Below, piece by piece: positions 60,192 through 64,000 of a stretch of 64,000 nt of DNA. Below the pieces are notes generated by a model. The model was not told where the DNA came from. It saw only the letters and a list, made by a program, of their open reading frames with translations, and did no database searches. The position numbers were made by a program, and so were the translations under genes. Each line of letters starts with the position of its first letter. The stretch's first letter is position 1. The DNA comes from Brachionus rotundiformis (taxonomy: Eukaryota; Rotifera; Eurotatoria; Ploima; Brachionidae). Location: positions 52,432-116,431 of the forward strand of contig JAESIW010000031.1 of the NCBI GenBank assembly GCA_016802295.1. Reading direction: 5' to 3'.

Positions 60192-61591
60192 ATGACTTTA
60201 GACAGTCAGGCAGTTAATGGTAATCCATTGGTAAACGCATCAAATAGTGAAGTGTCTTTGAAAAATTCATTTAGATTGGTTATTCTTGGCGCGCCAAGAG
60301 TCGGAAAGACATGCATCATCAATTGGTTTCTTGGTAAACCTTTCAAAGACAGCTATCTACCCACAATCGAAGACTTTCACCGAAAGATTTATAAAATCAA
60401 GGGTGAAATATATCGATTGGACATATTGGACACTTCTGGCAATGACCCGTTTCCTGCTATGAAAAAGCTCAATATCATGACTGGTAAATAATTTTGATAA
60501 TTCTTTTAAATTTTAGTTTAAATAAATATGTAATTATTGACACAAATATCATTTATGTTTTAGTCAATTTAACTCTAGGTTTATTTGTATATTTTTAAGT
60601 ATCACTTATCAAGTAATCTGATCTGATCAAATGGCTTTTTGGTTTAATGTTTGAATTTAGGAGAAAAAATTTCCATAAATTTTGTCCATTTAATTATATT
60701 AATTAATTTAAAAATAAATAAAAATTTATTAAATTTTCAGGTGATCTGTTCGTGCTTGTTTTCGGCATTGATGACATTGATTCATATTTTCAAATGAAAC
60801 AACTATGTGAATTGATAGTAGAGCTGAAAAAAACCAAACAAGATCAGCGATGTTCGAATGTGCCAATTCTAATACTTGGCAACAAAATAGACTTTTTGCT
60901 GGAAAACAAGCTAACTGGTCGATGCATTGATTTGACAGAAACCCAGCAATTTATCTCCGCATTCAAATCATGTATGTACTCTGAAATAAGCTGTAAAAAT
61001 GTAATGGGACTAGACAGTGCTTTTGAAAAGTTGTTCAGCATTGCCAATTTGCCAGTTGAAATGATACCGTCCAAGCATAGACGTGTGTCTCTGAATCTTG
61101 ATTTAACAAAGCCACAGTTCGGCAGAATATTGAATTACCAATCTTCAGATCCAATAATAACCAGTAATCAAGCTTTTTCTGGCAAAAGTAGTCAAAAGGT
61201 CCAGAACGAAGCCGCTGGTTATGTGGGCAGTAATGGCAATAGTACCACATCAAGCGGATATCAATTCAGCGAAAGGGAAGGAAGCTTTAAACAGACTGCG
61301 AAAAAAAGCTTTCGTAAAATGACATTTAGGAAACAATTAACAGAAGCATGCGGAACTGTATGGCTGAACGCGAGGAGACCAAGCATTAGAGCAGAGCTTA
61401 AATTGTTACAGATAAAAACAAATGGAAAGTTTACTATGAAAAAAACTGGCTTAGGTCATGATGCCAGTTTTAAAAAGTACAAGACAGTAAATCCAAAGCG
61501 TGTCGATATTTTGGTCAAAAATTTTAAAAAATTATTCTGTTGTCATTTTAATCCAAAAGATTCAGCAGAAAGTCGTAAAAAATTAACCTGA
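60192..61591 (+). CDS. RASD1: RASD/Dexras-like Ras GTPase lacking a CaaX box
   Basis: Exons 60192..60483 and 60741..61591, 380 residues. G1 is GAPRVGKT (33-40), the effector region has SYLPTIEDFHRK, G3 is DTSGNDPFPAM, G4 NKID (145-148) and G5 SCKN. DTSGNxPFPAM in place of DTAGQE marks the RASD/Rhes group, as do LPVEMIPSKHRRVSL after the G domain and ARRPSIRAELKLL. In vertebrates these GTPases modulate G-protein and adenylyl-cyclase signalling. The protein is about 100 residues longer than RASD1: an insert at about 245-305 and a basic tail. It ends SRKKLT, not CaaX; instead a vicinal Cys pair (KKLFCCHF) lies about 14 residues before the end and could be palmitoylated. The 257-bp intron is long for this window. 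An acceptor-like TATATTTAG ends 9-10 nt before the ATG. Confidence 0.9.
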
Positions 61592-63707
61592 AATGTAAAA
61601 ATAATCAAAAAAAATTTTGTTAAAAATATTTAATCTATTTTTCTTTTCTTATTTTTAAAGACCGATTTTTTTTATTTATTGATCATTTTTTAGTTTTTTT
61701 TTTTAAATACCTCAAATAAATTATTTGGAATAATTAATTTTACTCAAATTTATCTTTTAAATTATTTAAGAGAACATTACTTTTGAAGTATGTGATTTTT
61801 GATCAAAAGTAGTTCTAAAAATATATAAATATGGATAATATTTATTTTTTCCAAACAAAATCTAACCATTAACTACAAATTATAATTTTTTATAAAAACC
61901 TTAAAATAATGTCAATGTTTTAACCCTGGCTTAAGTTTTTATATCGATATTTTCAATGGTAAAAAAAAGTTTAAATTGAAATTTAATGTATTTCTGATGT
62001 CAATTTATTTTTTTATATCCAAAATTAAAAAAATTAAACTATACAAATTATTAGTATTCTTAAGAGATAATTATTTCAATAAACATTCTCAATTATGAAA
62101 TTTTTATTTAAATTAATTTTTCTATCTAATATACTGAAATTAAAATGATGGTTCATCTAGACTTTCGTGTTTGTAAATACAAGACATAAATTTTAATTAT
62201 AATGTAAAAGTTTGGTCAAGTCTTACCATTTACAAGTACCAAACAGCACCCAACAGACTTGGATCAATCTGAAAAACTAAAAATATCTTAGAATATATGT
62301 TGCTTGACCTACAATGAAATAAAGAATTGGACTCTTCACGCTCAATGGTGGTAATAAATTGGAATTTAAATAACCAGTTGTTAAGAAGATCGAAAAAATT
62401 TAGCTAAAAATGTCAATAGCAAAAAAGTAAATCTTCAGTAAGAGTAAGCTTAGTGAAACTTGAGAGTGAAACATGGTAAGAAGATACATGGAAATGTCCA
62501 TATTTTACAAGACATTTTGTTTTTCTAATTGATTCTTGATACTTTCCTTTGCAAAATTATCAAAATTTAAAAATAAATGTGATAAAATATCTGTATTAAA
62601 TTTATGATACTTATCATGTTACTAAAAATATTAACCATTTCATTTAATTAAACAATCTTTAGTTATTTACAGTATTGATTTGACATGGTGTTTTTGGTAG
62701 TTTTTACGGAGAATTACGTAAACATACGTAAAAAGGGAAATAAAGGGAATTTACGTAAATTTTTCAGAAAAACACCATATCAAATCAATACTTTAAGTTA
62801 TAAAAAATAAAAAATTAAATTATTAAACGATATAATTGAATTTATTAAATCTTAATTCTTCTCATTAAATTTTAAACAAAAATTAAATCAAAATTAGATA
62901 CTATTTTGTATGATACAGCTTAAATGACCAACTTTTTATTCTAATTTATTTTCTAGAAGCTAAATTAAAGCGTTATCTCATATTATCTGGCACATCAATT
63001 ACATTACCTCAGATGTATCAGGTTACTTTTTGCTCTTAAAAAAACAAATGACATAAAATTTAAGCCAATGTATTAAAAATAGATAACAAGTGTAAATTTC
63101 GCCTATAATAAATTGGAATTTTCCAATTTCGCAAGATTAAAATATTCCAAATTGAAGAGCTAAAACGCTTTTCTACACCAAAATACCAAATTTTAATGAA
63201 TAAACAAAAAGTTAGATAACGTTGACTTAATCTGCATGAGCATATTTTTGATCCCAAATTGGATTATTTGCGTTGTTTTTTCGGATTGTTGTTCTAATTT
63301 GGAGTATTGTTTTTGTAAATACTGTTTAATTCAATAAACACAGGCACTATACATTATAATTGCAAAAATATATCTTTGCCTTTGAATTGGAATGATAATA
63401 ATCTATCGTTTGCCGTTTGGATCCAATGATAAAATATCAATTATTTAACCAATACATAAACTCTTATTCTCAAAGACTCTAAAACGAAAATAAGTTAAAA
63501 CATATCGAATAAATATTGCCAACTTTCTGAAAACCAAATGCTTCAGTTTTTTATTAAATAAATTTTTTTCTAGTTAAAATATACAAGTTTTTTTTAAATA
63601 AATTTATTAGACCAAAACTGAATTAAAAGAAATTTAAAAATTTTTTTTTTTTAAATTTATTTATTAACATAAAATTAGATTCAAATTTCCAAATTTTCGG
63701 ATCCAAT
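61592..63707. other. Intergenic, 2.1 kb
   Basis: A+T-rich, with the 122-bp palindromic element at 62671-62792. A less biased stretch near 62220-62480 has no frame. A minus-strand frame at 63257-63060 has no coding character and was not called. Confidence 0.5.
62671..62792. mobile_element. MITE-like palindromic element
   Basis: Arms of 25 bp (AGTATTGATTTGACATGGTG then TTTTT at 62671-62695; reverse complement at 62768-62792) match at 24 of 25 positions. The interior has repeated TACGTAAA/TTTACGTA blocks, so the whole 122 bp can fold on itself. Size and structure suit a small non-autonomous element or a hairpin RNA. I could not define a clean target-site duplication. Confidence 0.55.
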
Positions 63708-63728
63708 ATGTCAGAAGATCATTTGAAG
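63708..63728 (+). CDS. Candidate first coding exon (MSEDHLK) of a gene leaving the window
   Basis: ATG after CCAAT, seven codons, then AAG|GTATAT, a plausible donor in phase 0. No downstream exon falls within the remaining 270 bases. It may be the 5' end of a plus-strand gene to the right, or chance. Confidence 0.25.
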
Positions 63729-64000
63729 GTATATTTTTTTACTAGTTAAATTAAAACTATATTTAATGATATGTTATTTAATAGATTGATATTTAGGCAG
63801 AGTAAATTTAGCCAAGATTTTTTTGTTAGGGTTTATTTTATTAGTTTTCTCTTTTAAAGGGTCAGTTTTGTTAATTTTTATTTATTAATTTTAATTGTAG
63901 AGAAAATTTTTTAAAATTTTTATTTCAAAATTAATTTAACAAAAAGTCAGTTGTGCTAAAAAAGAGGAAAAATTTGTAAATTTTTTTATTTTAAATCGAG
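63729..64000. other. Right edge, A+T-rich
   Basis: Probably the intron of the candidate gene above or intergenic DNA; no feature seen. Confidence 0.4.

Noticed and set aside
1..64000. tRNA, rRNA, CRISPR array or viral insertions
   Set aside because: Read-through of both strands showed no cloverleaf with a GGTTCRA arm, no rRNA-like block, no regularly spaced repeats and no viral replication or capsid-like frame. A covariance-model scan was not possible here.

Overview
This is a nuclear genome window from a small animal. The gene set is metazoan: a PCTAIRE kinase, RAB28, ENKD1, a RASD-type GTPase, ANCHR, FAM91A1, LIG3 and XPF. Intergenic DNA is extremely A+T-rich, and most introns are GT-AG and only 45-65 bp long. 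The standard code fits, with TAA, TAG and TGA all used as stops. The mix of tiny introns, very low GC and an intronless LdhA-type D-lactate dehydrogenase makes me favour a monogonont rotifer such as Brachionus. That assignment is inference; no rRNA or mitochondrial marker is present. I rebuilt gene models by hand from reading frame, splice phase and remembered family conservation. All exon phases close for every multi-exon gene listed.

Layout. 1-5.6 kb: PCTAIRE-class CDK on the minus strand, running off the left edge, with long 5' introns. 10.2-15.1 kb: three minus-strand genes: a neuronal-calcium-sensor-like EF-hand protein, a membrane-anchored protein that may be a haem-less P450 relative, and the D-lactate dehydrogenase. 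16.5-18.1 kb: coding-like but broken sequence. 18.2-22 kb: FAM91A1 (minus) and ANCHR/ZFYVE19 (plus), head to head across 205 bp that contain a perfect CLEAR/E-box palindrome. 24.7 kb: a small secreted Cys-rich protein. 25.7-29 kb: XPF/ERCC4 in eight exons. 29.9-31.4 kb: a Gln-rich protein (minus). 36.5 kb: a C/EBP-gamma-like bZIP gene. 37.9-43.9 kb: RAB28 (minus), DNA ligase III (plus, eight exons), prefoldin 4 (minus) and a 68-residue orphan ORF. 47.5-48.8 kb: a 541-N assembly gap between two near-identical 356-bp copies. 48.8-54.7 kb: a predicted N-myristoylated Tyr-rich protein, ENKD1 and an ankyrin-repeat protein. 60.2-61.6 kb: a RASD/Dexras-like GTPase without a CaaX box. 63.7 kb: a possible first exon of a gene leaving the window.

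The genes do not form an operon or an obvious pathway island. Two encode DNA-repair enzymes (XPF, LIG3), three have links to cilia or trafficking (RAB28, ENKD1, FAM91A1), and several neighbours are head to head. The least ordinary items are: the haem-less P450-like protein, the bacterial-type D-LDH, the shared promoter with a CLEAR motif, acceptor-like tracts just upstream of several start codons (5'-UTR introns or spliced-leader sites), a GC-rich interspersed repeat present in two inverted copies, and several inverted repeats. I did not find a clearly new multi-gene system.
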